Positions 26,438 through 34,055 of a stretch of 64,000 nucleotides of DNA are shown here, in pieces (the stretch's first letter is position 1; each line of letters starts with the position of its first letter). A program made the position numbers and the translations under genes. This DNA is from Criblamydia sequanensis CRIB-18 (lineage in GTDB: Bacteria; Chlamydiota; Chlamydiia; Chlamydiales; Criblamydiaceae). Below the pieces are notes generated by a model that saw only the letters and a list, made by a program, of their open reading frames with translations, was not told the origin of the DNA and made no database searches. The stretch is taken from contig NZ_CCEJ010000008.1 in NCBI RefSeq assembly GCF_000750955.1, positions 227,208-291,207 of the forward strand. The letters run 5' to 3'.

Positions 26438-27405
26438 ATGATTAAAAAATTTTTATTACTGATGTTATGCGCATCAACATTTATCTTGCCCCTTCTAGAG
26501 GTTCAAGCGGAAGAAAATGAAGAAAATTTAGCGGTATCGATTTATGAGCCTTATGAAGAAGATGACGATGATGATGATTTTTTTGCAGCCAATGATGGAG
26601 AGCTTTATATAAAAAAAAAAGAGGCGAGAAGTACTATCTAGCGGCAGCATTAATTTTCCAAGATGAAGCCCCTTGGCTTAAGGAGTGGATAGAGTATAAT
26701 TTAATGCAAGGCTTCGAACATTTTTATCTTTATAACAATTTAAGCCATGACAACTACAAAGAAGTTCTAGAGCCTTACATAGAAAAGGGAATAGTAGAGC
26801 TTGAAGAGTGGCCCTATGATCATGAGATTGCGGACGAATTTGACGCTATTCAATGTAAAGCCTATTCCCATGCACTTAAGAAAGCAAAAAAAGAAGCCCA
26901 TTGGCTTGCAATTCTTGATGCTGATGAATTTTTCGTGCCCATAAAAGCACCCACAATTTCTAAACTTCTTCAAGAAACAGAAGCTCGCGATAAAAAGATT
27001 GGGCAAGTTCATTGTTTCTGGATCGTTTTTGGCACTTCGCACATATGGGAAGTCCCTAAAGATAAGTTGATGATTGAAACACTTCTTCTTAATGGAGGAA
27101 CTAGCAATCTTTATAAATGCATCGTAAGACCAAAATTTGTGGATTATTGCGCAAGTCCCCATCATTGCATTTTAAAGCCTACTATTAAAATGGTCACCCT
27201 TGGGTATGATACGGTTCAGATCAACCATTATTGGACAAGAGATGAAAAATTTTTACACGAGATAAAAGTTCCTCGTAGAGAAAAGTATAGTACCGATTCA
27301 ACCACCGTTTTACAATGGGCATCCGCAAGTAATAACGAAACTATTTACAGTAAGCCGATCCTCCGCTTTATTCCTGAGCTTAGAAAACGTATGGGATTGG
27401 ATTAG
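26438..27405 (+). pseudogene. Secreted GT92-type glycosyltransferase, frameshifted at an A10 tract
   Basis: Two in-register pieces. 26438-26641 encodes a signal peptide (MIKKFLLLMLCASTFILPLL), an acidic segment (EEDDDDDDFF) and reads into a ten-A tract at 26611-26620. The other frame, from that tract to 27405, gives KYYLAAALIFQDEAPWLKEW, LDADEFF (DxD-type donor site) and LHEIKVPRREKYS, the pattern of family 92/DUF23 glycosyltransferases. One additional A (or two fewer) would fuse them into a single protein of about 320 residues. An upstream ribosome binding site AGGAG supports ATG 26438. The second piece alone could start only at ATG 26704, cutting off the conserved FQDEAPWL motif. Confidence 0.75.
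26611..26620. repeat. A10 homopolymer at the GT92 frameshift
   Basis: Ten consecutive A bases inside the broken GT92 coding sequence. Its length decides whether the signal-peptide piece and the catalytic piece are in frame (eight or eleven A would join them). Confidence 0.8.
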
Positions 27406-27553
27406 CCCTTTTTAATAGGGATAAAGAAAAGAGATTAAACTTAAACTTACCCTACCTTAATCTTCAAAAAGTTAGACGGTAGGTTTAAGTTCTTTTCTAT
27501 TACAAGAAAGCCTTTTTGATATTTCTTAAATTCCAGCTTATGTCTTCCGCTCC

Positions 27554-27724
27554 TTAAACCCGCGATTTTCGTCCTAAACCGTGACCAATCATCTGATAAC
27601 TGAATCTCATCTTTTTCATCTTTCGTCTAGGGAATGAAAGGAAACATTCCCTTCTCCGAAAGCTAAAAAATTTACCATCCATCTACAGCGATTGGCCACG
27701 GATTAGGCGTTAATCACGGGTTAA
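27554..27724 (-). mobile_element. MITE-like repeat, intact copy A
   Basis: 171 bp that recurs, with about 90 percent identity by eye, on the opposite strand at 50277-50423 plus 51414-51434. The ends are imperfect inverted repeats: TTAAACCCGCGATT (27554-27567) and, on the other strand, TTAACCCGTGATT. It has no ORF. Non-autonomous element or remobilised fragment are both possible. Confidence 0.65.
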
Positions 27725-27833
27725 AAGTAAAACATATCGAAGTAGAGTTTTCAGCTTCAGTCCTTCATGAATTTTTGTAAGAACAATGGGAAAAAAGAAG
27801 AGGAGGTAGGGGATTAACCTATTTGAAAGATGG

Positions 27834-27850
27834 GATAGGCCAAGACTTAA
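27834..27850 (+). repeat. 17-bp direct repeat, copy 1
   Basis: GATAGGCCAAGACTTAA, identical to 28750-28766; the surrounding 45 bp are about three-quarters similar. The two copies flank the ADP-ribosyltransferase-like gene. Confidence 0.7.
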
Positions 27851-27961
27851 ACCGTAGCCCTAGAGAAATTGATGTTTATTTAATCTTAACAAATAATTAA
27901 TTTATTACTTACTTGAATATTAAATAATATCTTTTAATTAAATAATTAAGAGATATTTTTT

Positions 27962-28678
27962 ATGCATTGTACAAGCCCTCGTTATTCTTATGCCACTAGC
28001 GTTCCCCAAAACTTGGCTCCCGGAATATATTTTGATATCAATGAAATTGAAACTCAGGAAGAGCCGATAAAAGATATTCCTGAAGAATGTTTGATTCTCT
28101 TGAGTCAAGAGGTAAATAAAAAAACCGAGGATGTTAAAAAATCTTTGAAATATTACGCCTTAACTAAGGGCTATTTACGCATAAATAAGCAAATGAGAGC
28201 TGTTTCATCTTCTAATGATGATTCAAAAATCACAAACCACATTGGAAATATATTTCATAATATGGATGACATGTGTTTTAACCATCAAGTGCGCCTTTTC
28301 CGTACGGAAGCTGATGATTATAAACAAAATGTACAAGGAAAAGAAATTACTTCAAGACAACTAAGAGAGGGAGATATTTGGCAATTTCCTTCATTTGTTT
28401 CCGCAAGCATTACAAATAAGCCTAATTCCCCAAAAATTCAAGAAGAAGGAAAATTAACGGTATTTGTCTTTGAATTCGGTAAAAACGAAAGAATAAGAGG
28501 CCTTTATATAGGCGATACTGCAGGTAAAAGAGGAGAGTATGAAATTTTACTTTCTCCAGGTGTCGCCAAAGTGAAGGAAGCTTACAAAGCGACAATAGCC
28601 ATGGGATTTGTTATTATGAAAACAAAATTTGTTGTTGTTAAAATGGACTTTACCTCTGAAAATAGTAATATCTCTTGA
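27962..28678 (+). CDS. Putative mono-ADP-ribosyltransferase (R-S-E class) toxin/effector
   Basis: 238 residues, no signal peptide. The three hallmarks of R-S-E ADP-ribosyltransferases occur in order: an Arg on a strand in QVRLFRTEAD (Arg111/Arg114), the S-x-S box in FPSFVSASITNK (Ser147/Ser149), and the E-x-E catalytic box in GEYEILLSPG (Glu192/Glu194). The spacing and the hydrophobic strand KLTVFVFEFG between them fit VIP2/C3/Alt-type folds. Such enzymes split NAD+ and modify host proteins; E-x-E suggests arginine as target. Residues 1-80 could be a secretion or binding region. Isolated gene flanked by direct repeats. The identification is by motif only, with no homology search. Confidence 0.6.
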   Translation: MHCTSPRYSYATSVPQNLAPGIYFDINEIETQEEPIKDIPEECLILLSQEVNKKTEDVKKSLKYYALTKGYLRINKQMRAVSSSNDDSKITNHIGNIFHNMDDMCFNHQVRLFRTEADDYKQNVQGKEITSRQLREGDIWQFPSFVSASITNKPNSPKIQEEGKLTVFVFEFGKNERIRGLYIGDTAGKRGEYEILLSPGVAKVKEAYKATIAMGFVIMKTKFVVVKMDFTSENSNIS

Positions 28679-28749
28679 TTTAAGCTAACCCTAATGGATG
28701 CCTTTTGGACTTGTTCTAAGATAAACAGTTAGCCTTATTTAAAAGTTGA

Positions 28750-28766
28750 GATAGGCCAAGACTTAA
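28750..28766 (+). repeat. 17-bp direct repeat, copy 2
   Basis: Second copy of GATAGGCCAAGACTTAA, 84 bases after the end of the ADP-ribosyltransferase-like gene; see copy at 27834-27850. Confidence 0.7.
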
Positions 28767-28784
28767 GCCTTGGCCTTAAAGAGA

Positions 28785-29354
28785 CTATTCTTGCTTAAGA
28801 TAAACCTTTTTGATCACTTGCGGAGTTGCAGGCTTATCTCTTGCGGAAGTATCCACATTTTCGATTTTTTTAACGATTTCAAAGCCTGAAATCACTTCTC
28901 CAAAAATAGTATGGCGTTTATTAAGCCAAGGAGTTGGAACTGTCGTAATAAAAAATTGGCTTCCATTAGTATTTGGACCGGCGTTAGCCATAGCTAAAAT
29001 TCCGCCTTTATCAAATTTAAGCTCATCTGAAACCTCATCTTCAAAGGGGGTTCCCCATAAAGATTTTCCGCCTGTTCCGTTGCCGTTTGGATCTCCGCCT
29101 TGAATCATAAAATCTTTAATGACCCGGTGGAAAGTTAAGCCATCATAATATTTTTTTTCTGCAAGCCCTAAGAAGTTTTCAGTAGCTTTAGGAGCTTTTT
29201 TTGGAAACAGTCTGATTTCAATATTTCCTTGTGTTGTTTCCATAACGATAACGGGGTCATTCTTCATAAAGTTTTCCTGGGTATTAAGAGGTGACTCAAA
29301 CATTAAAAGGTATAAACAAGCCGTAAAAAAAATGGCGGCAGCTCTAAAATGCAT
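28785..29354 (-). CDS. ppiA: Cyclophilin-type peptidyl-prolyl isomerase, exported
   Basis: 189 residues. A hydrophobic N-terminus suggests export. The cyclophilin core is complete: TFHRVIKDFMIQGGDPNGNG, ILAMANAGPNTNGSQFFIT and LNKRHTIFGEV. It assists folding of periplasmic proteins. The gene lies two bases beyond topA on the same strand, so it may share its transcript. Confidence 0.93.
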   Translation of the reverse strand: MHFRAAAIFFTACLYLLMFESPLNTQENFMKNDPVIVMETTQGNIEIRLFPKKAPKATENFLGLAEKKYYDGLTFHRVIKDFMIQGGDPNGNGTGGKSLWGTPFEDEVSDELKFDKGGILAMANAGPNTNGSQFFITTVPTPWLNKRHTIFGEVISGFEIVKKIENVDTSARDKPATPQVIKKVYLKQE

Positions 29355-29356
29355 GA

Positions 29357-31975
29357 TTATCCTTCTTCTTTTTTGGTTAGGTGTTTTTTAAGATGGGCGC
29401 CTAATTTTAACATATTGATAGAATCAGAGCTTCCCAAAACTTTTGAAAGCGTTTTGTCGGGATTGATGCTTCTCTTATCGTTTTTGTCCTGCAAATCCTT
29501 ATCCTTAATATATTCCCAAACTTTTTTAGTCGCATCCCCAAAGCTCAATTCTTTTTCTTTGACAATCGCTTCAAGTTCTTTGCTGACATTAAATTTAGGC
29601 ATTTCTCTTTTTTTTGCGGTCTTTTTTGCAGGAGCTTTTGCTTTTTTGGCGGTTTTTGCAGATTTCGCTGGTTTTTTGGCTGACGCCTTTACGGGCGCTG
29701 TTTTTTTCTTTCTTTTGCTGACGTACGCTTTTCTTTCATGATTTTGGTATTTGGTTTCCAATTCTTCTAAAGTATTTCCAATCACGTCGCAATCAGGGAA
29801 AGTTGAACAGGAGAAAAACATTTTTCCGAATCGGGATCTTCTTTGTACAATTTTACCTGTGCACCCTATGGCAGGGCAAGGGGGAAGCTCGCTTTCGGGA
29901 ACTAATTCTTCGCCTTTTTTGGGGATATTCACAATTCCCTTGCAATCAGGGTATCTGCTGCAGCCAAGAAAAGCTCCAAAACGACCATGCCTTACCTTCA
30001 TGGGAGACCCGCAATCCGGACAAAGTTGCTCCCAGTTAAAATTCTCGCTGTAATCTTCTTTTCTAAAAGTGATCTCTTCAACTGGAGCTGAATAAGTGCA
30101 GTCCGGATAATTTGTGCAGCCAAAGAAGTACTTATTTTTAAACCATACTTTTTGCAATTTGCCTGTTTTGCAACTAGGACAGGGAATATCAGTCTCTATC
30201 TTTGGAACGAAAGCTTGCTTTTCAGCCGTTTCAAGCACCGGAAAGAATTTATCCCAAAAATCATTTATGAGTTTTTTCCAGTCTTTCTTGTTTTCTGCGA
30301 TAAGCTCAAGATCATCTTCCATGGCAGCTGTAAAGCCGACATTCATAATTTCTGTAAAGTTAGCTTCGAGTAGCTGTGCTATCACACGGCCGATTTCTGT
30401 CGGCTTTAACCTGCCGCTTTCTTTGACTGTATAGTCCCGGCTTTGGATTTTATTCATGATAGCGGCGTAGGTAGAAGGCCGTCCGATTCCTGATTTTTCA
30501 AGCTCTTTGATAAGCGAAGCCTCTGTAAACCTTGGTGGAGGTCTTGTAAAGGCCTGCTCGCTTGTAGCCTCTAAAAGTTTTAAAAGATCTTCCACTTCCA
30601 GGGGAGGAAGAATTTTGGCTTCATCATCTTTATTCTCTTCGTCAAATTTTTCCTCGTAGAGAACAAGAAAACCCTGGAATTTAATGATAGAGCCATTCGC
30701 TCTTAATTTAATGCCTTTTCCATCGACAATATCAACTGCAAGAGTATCGTAAACTGCCGGCATCATTTGAGAGGCTAAAAAACGTCTCCAAATAAGTTGA
30801 TAGAGAAGAAATTCCTCTTTTGTCAAATAAGGCTCTAATTTTTCAGGCGCATGCTGCAAGTTGGCAGGTCTTATAGCTTCGTGAGCGTCTTGAGCGCTTT
30901 TTTTGGTCGAATAAAATTTTGGCGTCTCCGGAATAAACTCGCTGCCGTAGGTTTTGCTGATAAAACTTCTAGCTTCGCTAATGGCCTCAGGCGCAACTCT
31001 TGTCGAGTCCGTTCTCATATAGGTGATAAGACCTTCCGGTCCTTCTTTTCCAAGATCAATTCCTTCATAAAGTTTTTGCGCGATGCTCATGGTTCGGGCA
31101 GAGGAAAATCCAAAGTGGCGGCTTGCTTCTTGCTGCAAAGTTGAAGTGATAAAAGGGGGAACGGGAAACCGTCTTTTTTCTTTTCTCTCCAAAGACTCAA
31201 CTTTAAATTTTCCGTTTTCAATTCTTTTTGCAATTTCAAAAGCGGTGTCTTTATCCCCGATTGTGATTAAATCTTTTCCTTCCTCTTCTTCTTTAGCAAC
31301 TCTTTTTCCATCGACAGAATAGAGGTAGGCTTTAAATACTTTCTCATCGTCTTCTTTTTTGAAGTGGGCTTCAATCTTCCAGTATTCTACCGGTTTAAAG
31401 GCTTCAATTTCTTTTTCCCTTTCGACGACAAGCTTAAGAGCTACCGATTGAACACGGCCAGCTGATACAGATTCGCCTTTTCCTCTTTGAATTCTGCGAT
31501 TAAGGATCGGGGATATTTTATAGCCTACAATTCTGTCCAATAGACGTCTTGCTTGCTGGGCATCGACGAGCGCTAAATCAATTTCCCGAGGTTCTTTTAG
31601 GGCTTTCGCCACAGCTTCTTTTGTAATGGAGTTGAATGTGACCCGTTTAAAGACAAGGGCCTTCTTAGCAAGTTCGCTTTTTAGAATTTCTTGAATGTGC
31701 CAAGCAATAGCCTCACCCTCTCTATCAGGGTCGGGACAAAGGAAGATGACATCGCAATTTTTGGCGGCGGCTTTTAGCGTGGCAATGACTTTGGTTTTAT
31801 CCGGCATGATGACATAGTGGGGAGTGAAATTGTGCTCAATGTCAATTCCAAATTCCCTTTCCGGAAGATCGCGAACATGCCCGACCGAAGACTCAAAAAG
31901 ATAATCTGCGCCGAGAAATTTCTTTAAAGTTTTTATTTTAGCTGGGGATTCGACAATAATCAGCGATTTTCCCAT
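29357..31975 (-). CDS. topA: DNA topoisomerase I with C-terminal SWIB domain
   Basis: 872 residues. Toprim DxDxE at Asp82/Asp84/Glu86, catalytic Tyr319 in GLITYMRTDSTR, and three C-terminal zinc fingers (each a CPxC-type pair followed by CxxxPDC). Then comes a Lys/Ala-rich, histone-H1-like linker (about 755-795) and a SWIB/MDM2 domain (KELSFGDATKKVWEYIKDKD, about 800-870). The topA-SWIB fusion is characteristic of chlamydiae and is thought to link supercoiling control with developmental chromatin. The enzyme relaxes negative supercoils. The downstream cyclophilin gene may be in the same operon. Confidence 0.97.
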   Translation of the reverse strand: MGKSLIIVESPAKIKTLKKFLGADYLFESSVGHVRDLPEREFGIDIEHNFTPHYVIMPDKTKVIATLKAAAKNCDVIFLCPDPDREGEAIAWHIQEILKSELAKKALVFKRVTFNSITKEAVAKALKEPREIDLALVDAQQARRLLDRIVGYKISPILNRRIQRGKGESVSAGRVQSVALKLVVEREKEIEAFKPVEYWKIEAHFKKEDDEKVFKAYLYSVDGKRVAKEEEEGKDLITIGDKDTAFEIAKRIENGKFKVESLERKEKRRFPVPPFITSTLQQEASRHFGFSSARTMSIAQKLYEGIDLGKEGPEGLITYMRTDSTRVAPEAISEARSFISKTYGSEFIPETPKFYSTKKSAQDAHEAIRPANLQHAPEKLEPYLTKEEFLLYQLIWRRFLASQMMPAVYDTLAVDIVDGKGIKLRANGSIIKFQGFLVLYEEKFDEENKDDEAKILPPLEVEDLLKLLEATSEQAFTRPPPRFTEASLIKELEKSGIGRPSTYAAIMNKIQSRDYTVKESGRLKPTEIGRVIAQLLEANFTEIMNVGFTAAMEDDLELIAENKKDWKKLINDFWDKFFPVLETAEKQAFVPKIETDIPCPSCKTGKLQKVWFKNKYFFGCTNYPDCTYSAPVEEITFRKEDYSENFNWEQLCPDCGSPMKVRHGRFGAFLGCSRYPDCKGIVNIPKKGEELVPESELPPCPAIGCTGKIVQRRSRFGKMFFSCSTFPDCDVIGNTLEELETKYQNHERKAYVSKRKKKTAPVKASAKKPAKSAKTAKKAKAPAKKTAKKREMPKFNVSKELEAIVKEKELSFGDATKKVWEYIKDKDLQDKNDKRSINPDKTLSKVLGSSDSINMLKLGAHLKKHLTKKEEG

Positions 31976-32448
31976 GAGTTTAGTGCTCCTTGCTTTCTTG
32001 GAACATAAAAAATTAATTTATCCTTATAAGGATACTATTAGTTTTATTGTATTTTTCCCCATAGCTTCAAATTTAATTAATGGCAACGAAAGCGAGTAGA
32101 GACTAACGAATTGAATTACGGGGAAAATAATACAATACAGCTTTGAAAAATTCTCTTAAGCGCCTAACTAACTGAAGTTCTACCATTGTCGACGGACTGA
32201 TCCGTCTATTTTCTAAACATTATCTAAAGAATATTCTATTTATAGGATAAACTTTGGGCGATAAGACCAAAAATCAGGTAAAAAGTTGAAACTTTGCCAA
32301 TTTCTTAAACAACAATCAAGAGAAATTTAAGTTAGATTGCTAAGGTTCAAGCTGTTTCTTCCATTCATTATGGAATAGAAATTTTTTTAATGCATGGAAA
32401 AGTTAAAATCCTAGCAAAAAAAAGGTTTTGTCACAATAAGGATTTTTT
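31976..32448. other. Intergenic region upstream of topA
   Basis: 473 bp between divergent topA and the end of the ankyrin-type gene. It holds an inverted repeat (32046-32060 with 32120-32136, 15 of 17 positions matching) with a 59-bp spacer and a short hairpin GACGGA/TCCGTC near 32190. No ORF is supported. Confidence 0.5.
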
Positions 32449-33849
32449 TTAAGAAAAGATCATTAAAGCCTTTAATCCATATTTTTCTTCCAGTTGAATC
32501 ATAGATTTTTGAAAATTCGAATCTCCATCCTTCCAAGTTTGAACTGCAAATAAAGCAAGTTCCTTATCTTGAAATAAAACGATAAGTTCAAGGACCCATT
32601 TAATCCCTTTAGCCTCATATTCTTCTAAAATAAGTGTCTTTGACAGGCCTTTTAAGTTTTGAATTTCCTCTACAAGGCGGGAATGATCACAGAAGATTTC
32701 CTTCAAGACAGCAAATTTTTCTTCACGCAAAGCAAAAGGAATTGGGGCACAGCCCACTTCTCCTGGTTCTGAAATATCTCCTTTACAGTGAATGAGAGTC
32801 ATAAAAAGAAGAGGGGCAGTTACTGTTTTATTTGAAACAAAAAGAGAGTGGAGAGGGGTTAAACCACTATAAAGAAGATTCGGGTTCTCGCCAAAGGATA
32901 TAAGAAGCTGAATGAAGTGATGCTCCTTGTCTTTCCAAGCCCAGTCGGAAAGAATGCTATGAATTAAAGGAATTCCATCTTTTGTTAGACAGTTTGGAGA
33001 CGCGCCTTGGCTTAAAAGGATTTTTTCCATTTCAATAACTGTCAAATTATCTTTTTCTCTAGATTTTGAGCTGCAATTGCCATCAAGGGCTAAATAAAGA
33101 GTCTCTAAAGCTGCTCGCTTTGTTTGAGGCAAAGGCGTATCTAGAAGATTTTTCAATACTGAAGATGAAAATTTTTCTAATAAAATTTTTAGAGAATTAA
33201 GACAGACTCTGCTGCAAGCTAAATGCAAAAGTTCTAGACCTTTTTCCTCATCCGGCTGAAAATCTCCTTTTTCTGAAAGGAAAGAAAGCGTTTCAAACCG
33301 ATCAAATTTGAAAGCTTCTAAAGCAGCTTGTTTAGTTAATTCCTTTGCAATGAGAGCATCATGTTTAAGATATAGTTCTTTTACAGTTTCAAAACACCCT
33401 TTCGCTGCGGCATTTATAAGGTGGCTTTTAAAATCACCCGGATTGCAGCGATAACGAATGATGGTGTTAGCCAAGTTATCATTTTTCTTATTTATGGCCT
33501 CTTTTAGCACATCTTCAAAAAGACAGGCCTCACATTTCTCTTTTGGTTCAGTTTGAGGTGTTTGATGAACCATCGGGTTTTTGTCTGAAAAAGGTAGAAG
33601 TTTTTGCAGCTCGATAAAAAAAAGAGAGATCGATTCCTTATTAATGGTTCTTTCTGTAAGGGAAAGAACAGTTGAAATCAAACGCAGCTTATGATGTAAA
33701 TTTCGAATTTTATTTTTGCCGCACCAATCTTCACTAAAAAGTTCTAAACTTAAATTTTTAGTTAAAGCGGCTAAAGTTTTTTTAGGTTTAGATTGAAAAA
33801 TTTCACCGAAATCTTTTTTATCGACGCTCGCCCAGGAGATTGCTCCCAT
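32449..33849 (-). CDS. Ankyrin-repeat-type protein, unknown function
   Basis: 466 residues, no signal peptide. Helical repeats of about 33 residues with ankyrin-like features: SHLINAAAKGCFETVKELYL, KGLELLHLACSRVCLNSLKI, MEKILLSQGASPNCLTKDGI and FIQLLISFGENPNLLYSGLT followed by PLHSLF. The GxTPLH core is partly degenerate. Eukaryote-like ankyrin proteins are typical of amoeba-associated chlamydiae and are often host-directed; this is inference. The gene is next to the kinase-like gene and on the same strand, 206 bp apart, so they are not tightly linked. Confidence 0.7.
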   Translation of the reverse strand: MGAISWASVDKKDFGEIFQSKPKKTLAALTKNLSLELFSEDWCGKNKIRNLHHKLRLISTVLSLTERTINKESISLFFIELQKLLPFSDKNPMVHQTPQTEPKEKCEACLFEDVLKEAINKKNDNLANTIIRYRCNPGDFKSHLINAAAKGCFETVKELYLKHDALIAKELTKQAALEAFKFDRFETLSFLSEKGDFQPDEEKGLELLHLACSRVCLNSLKILLEKFSSSVLKNLLDTPLPQTKRAALETLYLALDGNCSSKSREKDNLTVIEMEKILLSQGASPNCLTKDGIPLIHSILSDWAWKDKEHHFIQLLISFGENPNLLYSGLTPLHSLFVSNKTVTAPLLFMTLIHCKGDISEPGEVGCAPIPFALREEKFAVLKEIFCDHSRLVEEIQNLKGLSKTLILEEYEAKGIKWVLELIVLFQDKELALFAVQTWKDGDSNFQKSMIQLEEKYGLKALMIFS

Positions 33850-34055
33850 AATTTTACCTATTATGTATTGGTTTTAATAGACATCCTTCGAAACCTAATC
33901 GCTTAAAGAGTTATTTTGACATCTTTTTTTGGAAATTTTCCCACATGCTTCATATGGTTTCAGAATTTATCAAAAAATTTGCACAAAATAAGCTCATCTT
34001 TCTTAGTCAAAGCAAGTTTCGAAACAAATCCAACGTTATATTTAAGGGTTTTTAT

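Larger units (their letters stand above)
27406..27961. other. Intergenic accessory region with repeats
   Basis: Between the GT92 gene and the ADP-ribosyltransferase-like gene. It contains an imperfect hairpin near 27431-27500, a repeat of about 170 bp with inverted ends (27554-27724) and one copy of a 17-bp direct repeat (27834-27850). No coding sequence is recognised. Confidence 0.5.

Noticed and set aside
29349..31322. Plus-strand ORFs opposite topA (for example 29349-29741, 30114-30434)
   Set aside because: Shadows of the topA frame; no independent start signals or motifs.
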